Shown in pieces: positions 9,233 through 18,130 of a DNA stretch of 64,000 bases. Made by a program: the position numbers and the translations under genes. Source of the DNA: DATFDN01 sp963762525. GTDB lineage: Bacteria > Pseudomonadota > Alphaproteobacteria > Acetobacterales > Acetobacteraceae. The notes beneath the pieces were generated by a model that saw nothing but the letters and a program-made list of their open reading frames with translations, was not told the DNA's origin and made no database searches. Numbering within the stretch: position 1 is the first letter of the stretch; each line of letters begins with the position of its first letter. The stretch lies in the NCBI GenBank assembly GCA_963762525.1, contig CAVXKT010000003.1:744001-808000 (forward strand), given 5' to 3'.

Positions 9233-11962
9233 CTGCTGCTGATCGACGGCTCGGGCTTCATCTTCCGCGCCTTCCACGCGCTGCCGCCGATGTCGCGCCC
9301 CGACGGGGTGCCGGTGAATGCGGTGTTCGGCTTTACCAACATGCTGGCCAAGTTCTTGCGCGAGCAGGTCGGCACGCACATCGCCGTCATCTTCGACGCC
9401 GGGCGAACGACGTTCCGCAACCGGCTGTTCGAGGACTACAAGGCGCATCGACCACCGCCGCCGGATGAGCTGATCCCGCAATTCGCACTGGTGCGCGAGG
9501 CGACCGACGCCTTTTGCGTGCCGGCGGTCGAGCTGGACGACTGGGAGGCCGATGACCTGATCGCCGGCTATGCCCGCCAGGCAGCCGAGATCGGCTGGCA
9601 AGTCACCATCGTCTCCTCCGACAAGGACCTGATGCAGCTGATCCGGCCCGGCGTCGGGATGCTGGACCCGATCAAATACAAGCCGATCGGCCCGGCCGAG
9701 GTGATGGAGAAATTCGGCGTCGCGCCTGAGAAGATGATCGAGGTGCAGGCGCTGATCGGCGATGCGACCGACAACGTGCCGGGCATTCCCGGCATCGGCC
9801 CCAAGCGCGCCGCCGAGCTGGTCAACGAATACGGCGATCTGGACACCGTGCTGGCGGCGGCGCCGGCGATGAAGGCGTCGAAGCGGCGGGAGATGCTGAT
9901 CGAGCACGCCGAGGCGGCGCGGCTCTCGCGCGAGCTGGTGCGGCTGCGCGACGATGCCCCGGCGCCGGTGCCGCTGGAACGCCTCGCCGCCTGCCCGCTC
10001 GACCGCGAGCGGCTGGGCGCCTTCCTCAAGGCGCAAGGCTTCCGCAGCATCGCGGTGCGGATGGGGCTGGAGGTGGAGACGCCGGCGCCCGAGGCGGCGG
10101 CGCCGGGGCGCGCGCTGCAAGCCGAGTTGGGGCTGGTGAGCCGCCCGCGCCCCGCGGCGCCGTCTCCGGCCGAGCCCTCCGGCTTCGGGCCGTATGAGAC
10201 CGTGACCGATACCGCGTCGCTGGCTCGCTGGGCCGATGCCGCGCGCCTCGCCGGCACGTTGGCGCTCGCCGTGCCGAACGGGTCGCCGGGGGTGGCGCTG
10301 GCGACCGAGGCCGGGCGCGCCTGCTACGTGCCGCTGGCGCATGAGGGGCTGGACGCGCAAGTCGGGCCGAGCGAGGTGATCGCAACCCTGGCGCCGCTGT
10401 TCGCCGATCCGGCAATTCTGAAGATTTGCCACGACGTGAAGGCGGCGACCCTGGCGCTGACCCTAGCCGGGTTCCCCGCCCCGGCGCCGTTCGACGATCC
10501 CGAGCTGATCTCCTACGCCCAGGAGGGTGGCCTGCACGGGCATGCGGTGGACGAGCTGGCGCGGCTGCATCTGGGGCACACGCCGCTTGCCATCGACGAC
10601 GTGACCGGGACGGGCCGCGCGCGCCTTCCCTTCGCGCAAACGCCGATCGAGCGTGCGACGGCATTCGCCGCCGAGCAGGCCGACATCGCCTTCCGCCTGT
10701 GGTGCGCGCTGCGCCCGCGGCTGCGCTTCGCCCGCGCATTGGCGCTCTACGAGCAGGTGGAGCGGCGGCTCTCGCCGCTGCTGCTCGATATGGAGCGTGC
10801 CGGGGTCAAGGTGGACGCCGACGATCTGCGCCGGATGTCGGCCGAGTTCGAGCTGCGGATGACGGCGATCGAGCGCGACATCCACCGCCTCGCCGGCCAC
10901 GAGTTCAATCTCGGCAGCGCCAAGCAGTTGGGCGAGGTGCTGTTCGACGAGCAGAAGATGCCGGGCGGGCGGCGGATGAAGACCGGCGCCTGGGGGACCG
11001 ACGCGTCGGTCTTGCAGGGCCTCGCCGATCAGGGCTTCGAGCTGCCGGTGCAAATCCTGGAATGGCGGCAGTTGGCCAAGCTCAAGTCCACCTATGCCGA
11101 CGCGCTGGTGGAGGAGATCAACCCCGAGAGCGGGCGCGTGCACACGCGCTTCCAGATGGCGGCGACCACCACCGGGCGAATCTCCTCGACCGATCCCAAT
11201 TTGCAGAACATCCCGATTCGCACCGAGGAGGGCGGGCGCATCCGCCGCGCCTTCATCGCCGAGCCCGGAAACGTGCTGCTGAGCGCCGATTACTCGCAGA
11301 TCGAGCTCCGCCTGCTCGCCCATGTCGCCGACATTCCGGCGCTGCGCGACAGCTTCCGCAACGGCGAGGACATCCACGCCCGCACCGCGTCGGAGGTGTT
11401 CGGCATCCCGATGGAGGGCATGGATTCACTGACCCGGCGCCGCGCCAAGGCGATCAATTTCGGCATCATCTACGGCATCAGCAGCTTTGGCCTGGCGCGT
11501 CAGCTCGGCATCGGCGCGGGCGAGGCGCGGGTCTATATCGACGCCTACTTCACCCGCTATCCCGGCATCCGCGACTACATGGAGAAGACCAAGGAGGAGG
11601 CGCGCATCCACGGCTACGTGCTGACCCCGTTCGGCCGCCGCTGCTGGATCCCCGGCATCGCCGAGAAGAGCGGCCCGAAGCGCGGCTACGCCGAACGCCA
11701 GGCGATCAACGCGCCCCTGCAGGGTGGCGCCGCCGACATCATCAAACGCGCCATGGTGCGCTTGCCTCGCGCCATGGCCGATTCCGGCCTCACCGCGCGC
11801 CTGCTGCTGCAGGTCCACGACGAGCTGCTGTTCGAGGCACCCGAGGCGGAAGCCGAGGCGCTGGCGGCGGTGGCCAAGCGGGTGATGCAGAGTGCGGCCG
11901 AACTGGCGGTGCCGCTGATGGTGGAGACGGGTACGGGCCGCACCTGGGCGGAGGCGCATTAG
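9233..11962 (+). CDS. polA: DNA polymerase I
   Basis: About 909 residues. Order: 5'-3' flap nuclease (LLLIDGSGFIFRAFHALPP, VSSDKDLMQLI, helix-hairpin-helix GIPGIGPKRAAEL), a degenerate 3'-5' exonuclease domain (codons about 10190-10730), then an intact polymerase domain with motif A DYSQIELRLLAH, motif B RRRAKAINFGIIYG and motif C QVHDELLFEAP. It fills gaps and removes primers in replication and repair. The start is unclear. The frame opens after a TGA at 9148-9150 but has no ATG, GTG or TTG before ATG 9290, which would cut off the conserved LLLIDGSG strand. I place the start at the CTG triplet run beginning 9233; a GTC at 9164 behind an AAGAGG could be a misread GTG. The proofreading domain lacks its metal-binding acids. 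Confidence 0.95.
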   Translation: MLLIDGSGFIFRAFHALPPMSRPDGVPVNAVFGFTNMLAKFLREQVGTHIAVIFDAGRTTFRNRLFEDYKAHRPPPPDELIPQFALVREATDAFCVPAVELDDWEADDLIAGYARQAAEIGWQVTIVSSDKDLMQLIRPGVGMLDPIKYKPIGPAEVMEKFGVAPEKMIEVQALIGDATDNVPGIPGIGPKRAAELVNEYGDLDTVLAAAPAMKASKRREMLIEHAEAARLSRELVRLRDDAPAPVPLERLAACPLDRERLGAFLKAQGFRSIAVRMGLEVETPAPEAAAPGRALQAELGLVSRPRPAAPSPAEPSGFGPYETVTDTASLARWADAARLAGTLALAVPNGSPGVALATEAGRACYVPLAHEGLDAQVGPSEVIATLAPLFADPAILKICHDVKAATLALTLAGFPAPAPFDDPELISYAQEGGLHGHAVDELARLHLGHTPLAIDDVTGTGRARLPFAQTPIERATAFAAEQADIAFRLWCALRPRLRFARALALYEQVERRLSPLLLDMERAGVKVDADDLRRMSAEFELRMTAIERDIHRLAGHEFNLGSAKQLGEVLFDEQKMPGGRRMKTGAWGTDASVLQGLADQGFELPVQILEWRQLAKLKSTYADALVEEINPESGRVHTRFQMAATTTGRISSTDPNLQNIPIRTEEGGRIRRAFIAEPGNVLLSADYSQIELRLLAHVADIPALRDSFRNGEDIHARTASEVFGIPMEGMDSLTRRRAKAINFGIIYGISSFGLARQLGIGAGEARVYIDAYFTRYPGIRDYMEKTKEEARIHGYVLTPFGRRCWIPGIAEKSGPKRGYAERQAINAPLQGGAADIIKRAMVRLPRAMADSGLTARLLLQVHDELLFEAPEAEAEALAAVAKRVMQSAAELAVPLMVETGTGRTWAEAH

Positions 11963-11964
11963 CC

Positions 11965-12192
11965 GTCTGCGTGGAACCCAGTTCTTGTATTCAAGATCCT
12001 CGTAAAACCGTTGACAAAGCCAAGCTGCCCGGCGTTCGACGGCCTGCTGAAAAGCCGAGACTTCTGTCTTCGTTCCATATCTGCCTTGAACCGGGCCTTG
12101 CCGGGAAACATTCCTCCAAAGCTCTCGGTCCTCAGCGGTGAACGCGAAATCCCGTACGGAGCGCTCGGCCCAGTCGTTTGGGGCTTCGTCGG
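11965..12192 (-). pseudogene. unrecognised coding fragment next to IS5 scar
   Basis: On the minus strand an open stretch with good codon character reads DWAERSVRDFAFTAEDRELW, then GRYGTKTEVSAFQQAVERRA and FYEDLEYKNWVPRR. I do not recognise the family. It has no start of its own, because its 5' side abuts the IS5-type end at about 12194, and no stop of its own before it runs antisense into polA. It looks like a piece of a soluble protein gene stranded when the IS element inserted and later deletions removed the rest. It may instead be non-coding. Confidence 0.3.
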
Positions 12193-12194
12193 CT

Positions 12195-12275
12195 AGGGCC
12201 TGTTGAGATTCAGCGCGAGTTGAGGATGGCGGCGACAAGGTTGATCGCCGCCGCGAAGCTCTGATCGGTTTTGTC
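12195..12275 (-). pseudogene. IS5-family transposase C-terminus with element end
   Basis: Reading the minus strand, codons from 12275 give DKTDQSFAAAINLVAAILNS, then R and a TGA at 12210-12212. This matches the hydrophobic tail that follows the RYDKT block in IS5-family transposases. Fourteen bases beyond the stop is GGCCTGTTGAGATTC, a plausible terminal inverted repeat, next to CTAG. Only about 22 codons survive. The upstream part was removed where the IS3 remnant now begins at 12281. With the separate scrap at 624-700 it shows that IS5-type elements have been active here. Confidence 0.6.
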
Positions 12276-12343
12276 ACTGCTGACCTGAGCCCCGAAAAAT
12301 CCTCCAGTTTTGGGTAAAGTCCGTCACCTGGTGGGAGACGGAC

Positions 12344-12514
12344 ATGAAGCGGAGCCGGTTCACCGAGGAGCAGATCATCGCGATGCTGCGTGAGCAGGAG
12401 GCCGGGATCGGCACGGCGGAGGTCTGCCGCAAGCACGGCATCTCGCAGCCGACTTTCTATGCCTGGAAGACAAAGTACGGCGGCATGAGCGTGCCCGACG
12501 CCAAGCGGCTGAGG
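12344..12514 (+). pseudogene. IS3-family transposase OrfA, truncated
   Basis: Starts MKRSRFTEEQIIAMLREQEA and continues to KYGGMSVPDAKRLR, the helix-turn-helix DNA-binding half of an IS3-family (IS407-like) OrfA. The usual leucine-zipper second half (ALEDENAKLKK and so on) is missing. At about 12514 the sequence jumps into the middle of OrfB. The open frame continues out of context to a TGA at 12563-12565. A GGGAGACGG lies upstream of the ATG. It is non-functional as a transposase. Confidence 0.85.
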
Positions 12515-12715
12515 CGCCCATCCAACGTTGGTCGCTGGATTTTGCCTCATAATCAGACACGCTGACCGATGGCCGGCGGTTCCGCATCTTGGTGGTGGTG
12601 GACGACTTCACCCGCGAATGCCTGTGCCTGGCGGCTGATACGTCACTGTCCGGAGTACGTGTGGCACGTGAGCTGGATGCGATCGTCGCTCGGCTGGGGC
12701 TACCGCAGGGTTGCG
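12513..12715 (+). pseudogene. IS3-family transposase OrfB fragment (integrase core piece)
   Basis: In the frame shifted from OrfA the codons read APIQRWSLDFAS, a stop, then DTLTDGRRFRILVVVDDFTR and ECLCLAADTSLSGVRVAREL to about 12715. This is the start of the rve/DDE integrase core of IS3 OrfB, including the first catalytic Asp in the WSLDF strand. The second and third catalytic residues are absent, and a small insertion creates an in-frame TAA. It is joined directly to truncated OrfA, so one internal deletion removed the OrfA-OrfB overlap and most of OrfB. Confidence 0.8.
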
Positions 12716-13019
12716 TCACAAGACCGCTACGCGCCGGCTTCGCCGGTGCCTACGGCCAGTTTTGACACAGACTGTGCTCGCCGGCTTCGAACAGGAGGCC
12801 GGGACGGAGAAACGGCGCTCGACCGAACCGAGAAACGCCATCAGGATGGCGGTGGCCGCAACCAATGACTCTACTTCTGACTGGAGGGAAGTTGGGGCTC
12901 AGGTCAGTGCACATAGGAGGGACGGGACAAGCGCTGGCATTGCCAAGCGGATGGCAAGCGATCTGGAAAAGAGGTTCAGACCGCTCGCTCCGCGCCCGAC
13001 CAACCCGGCAATGCCAGTG

Positions 13020-14681
13020 TCAGTCCGAATTCGACCCTGACTTCTCCAGTTTCGACATGACCGCGTCAAGGTTGAAGCTCGCGGGCTTCTGCCGCACCGG
13101 AAACTCCACAAAGCTTTGCAGCCATTGTGCCGCGAGTGCCTGCATCGGCACCTGGACGAAAGCGCGGTCGATCATCCATTTGTCATAGAGGATGGATTCG
13201 TCGCCGCGCTCGAACGGATCGGCGCGCAGATTGAATAGCTTCGGTAGGCGCAATTCGGTGAATTGCCCGGACCATACGCCAATGCCCTTGTTGTCCTGCT
13301 CGAGGAAAACGCATTTCCATTCCTCGACCCGGATCGCAACGAGCTGACCATCATCGTTCCAGTAGACGAACTCCTTGCGCGGCGCCTCCTTCGCTTCGCC
13401 TTTGAAGAAGGGAGTGAGATTAAAGCCGTCGAGATGAACCTTGAAGGTCTTGTTGCCGACCTGCGCACCTCGTAGGCATTTGTCCACGATACCAAAATCG
13501 CCGCCGGCTGCGGCTAATGTCGGCAGCAGGTCGTAATGTGAGAACATGTCGTTGTAGATCGTGCTGGACTTGATCGTTCCAGGCCACCGGATCACCATCG
13601 GCACTCGATAGCCGCCTTCCCAGTTCGTAGCCTTTTCGCCCCGGAATGGCGTGGCGCCGCCGTCCGGCCAGGATACGATTTCAGCGCCGTTGTCCGAGGT
13701 GAACAGGACGATGGTATTGTCGGCGACGCCGAGTTCGTCGAGCTGCTTCAGCAACTGACCGACCAAGCCGTCGAGTTCGACCATGCCGTCGGGGTAGACC
13801 CCGAGCTTGGTCTTTCCCTGGGACGCGGGCTTTAGATGCGTCCAGACATGCATGCGCGTCGGATTGAAGTAGCAGAACCAGGGCGTGTTTGCCTTATGGT
13901 TGCGGTCGATAAACTCCATCGCCGCGCCGATGAATTCCTCGTCCACGGTCTCCATCCGCTTGGTGTCGAGCGGCCCGGTATTTTCGATCACCTGCTTGCC
14001 AACTCGTCCATAGGCCGGGTCTACGGTCGCATCGTCTGTATCAGTCGCCCTACACTTTAGAACGCCGCGCGGCCCGAACTTGGTCCGGAATTTCGGATTC
14101 TTGGGGTAATCCGGATTTTGCGGCTCCTCCTCGGCGTTGAGATGGTAGAGATTGCCGAAAAACTCGTCGAAGCCATGGACGGTCGGCAGATACTCGTTGC
14201 GGTCACCGAGATGGTTCTTACCGAACTGTCCGGTGGCATAGCCGAGCGGCTTCAAGGCTTCCGCGACGCACATATCTTCGGCGTGGAGTCCAATGGCCGC
14301 ACCGGGCAGTCCGACTTTGGTCAGACCAGTCCTGATCGGTGATTGTCCGGTGATGAAGGCAGCACGTCCAGCGGTGCAACTTTGCTCGCCATACCAGTCG
14401 GTGAACAGGGCGCCTTCCTTGGCGATACGGTCGATGTTGGGCGTCCGGTAGCCCATCACCCCCAGATTGTAGGCACTCACGTTGAACCAGCCGATGTCGT
14501 CGGCCATGATCATGAGAATGTTGGGCTTGCGGCCGGATGGCGCGGGCTGTTGCGCGCGAGCCGTCTGAACGTCGCTCGTAGCTCCAAGAGCTGCGGTCGC
14601 CGCCAAGGTTGAACCCCCGAGAAGTATATTGCGTCGGCTGAGAGAAGCCTCCGCCGCCTTGTTTCGATGCGCGTCATCCAC
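13020..14681 (-). CDS. sulfatase (arylsulfatase family), exported
   Basis: A complete 553-residue type I sulfatase. The N-terminus LSRRNILLGG plus a hydrophobic stretch and ARAQQ is a twin-arginine leader with cleavage near residue 45. Metal ligands D61-D62 lie in MADDIGW. C102 in SCTAGR is the cysteine converted to formylglycine (C-x-A-x-R). The second metal site is in FTSDNGAE. It would hydrolyse a sulfate ester in the periplasm; the substrate is unknown. The reading frame is clean, although neighbours are broken. The gene is visibly less GC-rich than its surroundings, with more AT-ended codons, and lies between IS scars and decayed genes, so it was probably acquired. No formylglycine-generating enzyme is in the window. 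Confidence 0.92.
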   Translation of the reverse strand: MDDAHRNKAAEASLSRRNILLGGSTLAATAALGATSDVQTARAQQPAPSGRKPNILMIMADDIGWFNVSAYNLGVMGYRTPNIDRIAKEGALFTDWYGEQSCTAGRAAFITGQSPIRTGLTKVGLPGAAIGLHAEDMCVAEALKPLGYATGQFGKNHLGDRNEYLPTVHGFDEFFGNLYHLNAEEEPQNPDYPKNPKFRTKFGPRGVLKCRATDTDDATVDPAYGRVGKQVIENTGPLDTKRMETVDEEFIGAAMEFIDRNHKANTPWFCYFNPTRMHVWTHLKPASQGKTKLGVYPDGMVELDGLVGQLLKQLDELGVADNTIVLFTSDNGAEIVSWPDGGATPFRGEKATNWEGGYRVPMVIRWPGTIKSSTIYNDMFSHYDLLPTLAAAGGDFGIVDKCLRGAQVGNKTFKVHLDGFNLTPFFKGEAKEAPRKEFVYWNDDGQLVAIRVEEWKCVFLEQDNKGIGVWSGQFTELRLPKLFNLRADPFERGDESILYDKWMIDRAFVQVPMQALAAQWLQSFVEFPVRQKPASFNLDAVMSKLEKSGSNSD

Positions 14682-14702
14682 GGCGTGCTTGCTCCCTCTT
14701 GT

Positions 14703-14850
14703 TTAGCTGCCCAGACATTTCTCGGCCTGTTGATCACTCCAGAACAGCCATCCCGCCACTTGGTTCGCCGCCGGTAGCGTGAACCCCAGCACCACGTCGA
14801 TCAGCGTTCTCTGGAATACCGACGGACGGTACCGAGTTAAGTTAACAAGT
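14703..14850 (-). pseudogene. C-terminal coding fragment, unrecognised
   Basis: About 48 codons on the minus strand end at a TAA (14703-14705), 22 bases before the sulfatase start. They read RYRPSVFQRTLIDVVLGFTL, then AGWLFWSDQQAEKCLGS, suggesting a protein ending in a short hydrophobic segment. No start is found upstream because the sequence beyond about 14850 is not open. It is in the right place to be the last part of a gene that once preceded the sulfatase in an operon. The family is unknown to me. From 14851 to about 15007 I see nothing that looks like a gene. Confidence 0.35.
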
Positions 14851-15007
14851 TGACGTTTGCCGCTGCTCGAACGCCGCGGTCCAGCAGGTCGGCGGCGACA
14901 ATGCGCTCAAGCCACATAACCGCACTTACAACGCACGTGACCCAGCTTGTGCCCGCCCGTCCGGAAATCAATGTCCGAAAACTACACATCGCCAGCACCG
15001 TCGCTCA

Positions 15008-16281
15008 TCCTCTCCACCGTCCACCTCCGGCTAGGCCGCTATTCCAACTCGGTCCCCCACCCACGAACCCCATCGCCCCACGCCCGCCGACACGGCCGGC
15101 GCACTCGCCCGCTAGCAGGCGCAGCAGCGTTGCGGTGGCCGCCGCATCACCCCGCATCGCAACCCGCCGCCGCACAAGCGCGAAATCGGCCGGCGTCAGC
15201 GTGCGCAGCGCGTCCAGCTCGGCCGGGGCCGGCAGGGCGAAGAACCGGCGGAACGCGAGCCGCGCCTGCGCCGGTAAGTCAGTCGAAGCGCAGCTTCACC
15301 AGGAACCGACGCAGGCTGAACAGCAGCACCGTGCGGCCGGGCTCGGCGAGCCGCTGCGCCAGGCGCAGCCCGGCCAGGCGCTGATCGCGATCGGGCTCGT
15401 CGCCGTCGTCATCCGCCTCGCAAACGGGGCGCGCCGGGCGCCGGTCCGCGCGGCCAGGGTCGCGGCAAAGGAGGTCTTGCCGGTTCCGGGCGGGCCGTAG
15501 AGCGGGATACTCACCCCGGCCTCGCGGCCGGCAAGCGCCGCGCGCAGCACCGCGGGCCGCCACCTCCGCCTCGCGGCCGAGATGGGCAAATTCGCTCCAG
15601 GCGAGCGGTTGCGTCGCACCGGCGCCAAGCAGCTGATCGTAAATATCCGGCACCGGCGCCACGTCACGGCGGATCAGCGAGACCAGCCGCTCCAGCGCCG
15701 GAGTTCGCCCTGAGTGCCAAGGTGCAGCACGCCACTTGCCAATAGCTTCGCCTCGCCCGTCAGCCGGGGCCGCGACGGCGGCGCGCGGTGCGCCCAACAG
15801 CAGCGCGATCAATCCCGCGTCCCGCCTGAAGCGCGTCGGCCGGCTACGGCACGCGCTGATCGCGTTCCACAGCCGTTCCGCCGCGTTCGTCGAGCCGATA
15901 ATGCAGCGCGAGGGCGAGGATGCGCGCTTCCAGCGCATCGAGGCCGAGGCGCTCCCCGATGGAAGCGACCCAACTATCGGCCGCGACTTCGGTTGTCTCC
16001 GGTCCGTGCGTGACCATTGCCAGCGCGGTGCCGATCTTGCGCCAGTCCGCCGCCGCGACACCACGAGGGCGCAAACGGCAATTTTCATGGTCGGGCACCG
16101 CGCCGTCCCGCAGGCCGAACACGGCCGCGTGCTCCGCCAGCCATCCCGCCAACGCGGCGGCTTCCGGCATGCGGCGATCGACGGCCTGATGGACGGTGCG
16201 GGCGCATTGCAGCGCCAAAGGCGTCGGAAAGCTGCCGAGCGGGTCGCGCGCTGATGCGCGACGCGGACCGGGGGCGTTCAT
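15008..16281 (-). pseudogene. AAA+ ATPase, internally deleted and frame-broken
   Basis: From ATG 16281 (MNAPGPRR) there is a helical N-terminal domain (WLAEHAAVFGLRDG, ERLGLDALEARILALALHYR). After frame changes near 15860 and 15715 comes YDQLLGAGATQPLAWSEF and a Walker A motif YGPPGTGKTSFAATLA near 15510. The Walker B strand is interrupted: TVLLF is followed directly by SLRRFLVKLRFD, where the family continues with an acidic pair. The C-terminal part ending ALRTLTPADFALVRRR then appears in another frame near 15200. Walker B, the sensors and the arginine finger are therefore missing, so it cannot be an active ATPase. The intact relatives are uncharacterised AAA-family ATPases. Confidence 0.6.
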
Positions 16282-16342
16282 TTCAACATCTCCAAAACCG
16301 GGCACTCGCGGCCGAAGCGGCGGCGTGCCGCCTCCCGACCGT

Positions 16343-16678
16343 TCAGCGCGCAGGCAGCGGGCGCCTTTGGCGTGGCTCCGCCCGCGCCCGGGCGGCGGCC
16401 AAGGCCTCCCGAACCTGCTTGGCGGTGAAGCAACGCGCAGGCAATCTCGGATCGCCAAGACCCATCTCGATCTCGACGACGCCATCCAGACGCACACGCG
16501 AACACACGGCGAGCGTCAACTCGAAGAAGGCGAACTGGAGATGCGCGATCTCCAGCCCTTTCGCGGCGACGGCGATTTCGCGATAGGCGGCCAGTCCAGC
16601 CCAGCGAAGTCGGCGGCCCAGCGACCTCCGCGCCTCGGCAGTGGGGACGATGAGGATCGGAGCCTGGATACGGAACAT
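16343..16678 (-). CDS. hypothetical protein upstream of the ATPase remnant
   Basis: 112 residues from ATG 16678, which has GAAGAGG eight to ten bases upstream. The sequence FRIQAPILIVPTAEARRSLG, GLEIAHLQFAFFELTLAV and VEIEMGLGDPRLPARCF has mixed alpha/beta character with no signal peptide or metal motif. I do not recognise it. It lies 61 bases before the AAA+ remnant in the same direction, so it may be the other member of a decayed operon. It could also be an N-terminally trimmed piece of a longer protein, because similar codon character continues upstream of the ATG. Confidence 0.4.
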   Translation of the reverse strand: MFRIQAPILIVPTAEARRSLGRRLRWAGLAAYREIAVAAKGLEIAHLQFAFFELTLAVCSRVRLDGVVEIEMGLGDPRLPARCFTAKQVREALAAARARAEPRQRRPLPAR

Positions 16679-16881
16679 GCGGGCCTCTTCAATGAACACG
16701 TGCGGCTCAGACCGTTCGGACAGAGTTCGAGCGGGCTGTTCCGGGGTGATTGAAGAGGTTCGGGAATCAGATGCGCATCGGCGTGGCCAGCACATATCAT
16801 GGTGCCGGATCGCGAGTTCAAAACCACGCTAATGACGGCCGACGACTCGACCGCCGCCTCGTGACCGGGCAAAAACAGCCG

Positions 16882-18130
16882 ATGTCGCCAACGGAATTGA
16901 GCGAGGCAGCCGCCGCGCGCGAGGCGGCGATGCCCGCCGGCGGATGGCGCATCGCGGCGCTCTGTTTCCTCGCGATCCTGCTCGACGGCTACGACACCGG
17001 GGTCGTCTCCTTCAGCGCGCCGACCATCGCCCATGCATGGAAGATCGCGCCGGCCGCGCTGACCCCGGCTTTCGTCGCCACCAGTCTCGGGGCCGTCGTC
17101 GGCTATCTCTGCTGCGGCGCCTGGGCGGCGCGCTTCGGGCATCGGCGGGTGATCGCGTCCAGCGTCGCCTTCTTCGGCGCGATGTCGTTGCTGACGGTGT
17201 TCGTCACCTCGATCCCGGCGCTGACCGCGATGCGCTTCGTCACCGCGCTGGGCCTGGGCGGGGCGATCCCGACCTCGATCGCCCTGGCGTCGGACCATGC
17301 GCCGGCGCGCCGGCGCGAGCAGGTGGCGGCAGTCGTCACGATTGCCATCATCTTCGGCACCACCTTGGGCGGCCTGGTTGCGGTGCCCCTGCTGCGCCGC
17401 TGGGGTTGGCAGGCGCCTTTCATTCTGGGGACTGTGCTCCCGCTACTGCTCTCGGCGGCGCTCGCGGCCGGGCTGCCCGCCCCGGCGTCGGCCTCGGCGG
17501 AACGCGACGCGTCACCATCGCGCGCCGGCAGGCCGGCGGCGCTGTTCGCGCCCGGGTTTGCGCTGCCGACATCGCTGCTCTGGGCGATGAGCTTCCTCAT
17601 CTTCATGGACAGCTACACGTTCGGCTACTGGCTGCCGTTTGCTGCTGACGAGCTTCGGCTTCGATCGCGCCGGTGCCGCGCTGGGCGCCACCTATATCGG
17701 CAGCGGCGGCATCGCGGGCGTGCTGCTGATGGCGCTCGTCGTGCATCGCCTCGGCAGCGCACGCTATCTCGCCATCGCCTTCACCGCGGGCGCGGCGGTG
17801 GTGCTGGTGCTGGCCTTCGGCGGTCTGCCGAACGCCGCCGTTCCGGCGCTGCTGGTGCTGACCGGCGTGGGGCTGGGCGGTGGAGGCGTGGGGCAGGCCG
17901 CGATCGCGGCGAAACTCTATCCCGCCACGCTGCGCACCACCGGTGTCGGCTGGTCCTCGGCGCTGGGGCGGATGGGCTCGATCGTCGGCCCGTCCATCGC
18001 CGGCGGATTGCTGGCGCTGCACTGGCCGGCGCGCAGCATCATCGCCACCTTGGCGGTGCCCGCGCTCGCCGCCGCCACCGCGGCGCTCGGCATCTTCACG
18101 ATCGGCTCGCGTGCAGGAGGTCGCCCATGA
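16882..18130 (+). CDS. MFS transporter, AAHS (aromatic acid:H+ symporter)-like (frame-broken)
   Basis: About 416 residues with the 12-helix major-facilitator layout. Helix 1 holds LDGYDTGVVSFSAP, the acidic residue and D-G-x-D pattern typical of the aromatic-acid symporter group. The loop 2-3 motif appears as GAWAARFGHRR, and RMGSIVGPSIAGGLLA lies near the end. One frame change occurs near 17640, where the second half resumes as SFGFDRAGAALGATYIGSGG. Start ATG 16882 is chosen because it immediately precedes the family-like N-terminus. The stop overlaps the start of the carboxylesterase (ATGA at 18127-18130), so the two are one transcription unit, probably import followed by ester hydrolysis of an aromatic or ester substrate. 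Confidence 0.82.

Larger units (their letters stand above)
12281..12906 (+). mobile_element. IS3-family element, internally deleted (about 626 bp)
   Basis: Bounded by inverted ends TGACCTGAGCCCC (12281-12293) and GGGGCTCAGGTCA (12894-12906), which are exact complements. Similarity continues a little further inward (a CCTCCAG block on both sides). Inside lie the start of an OrfA and a middle piece of OrfB in the same orientation. IS3 elements are normally about 1.2-1.3 kb with OrfA and OrfB joined by a -1 frameshift, so roughly half is missing. I could not find a convincing target-site duplication at the two edges. It can no longer move by itself. Confidence 0.8.
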
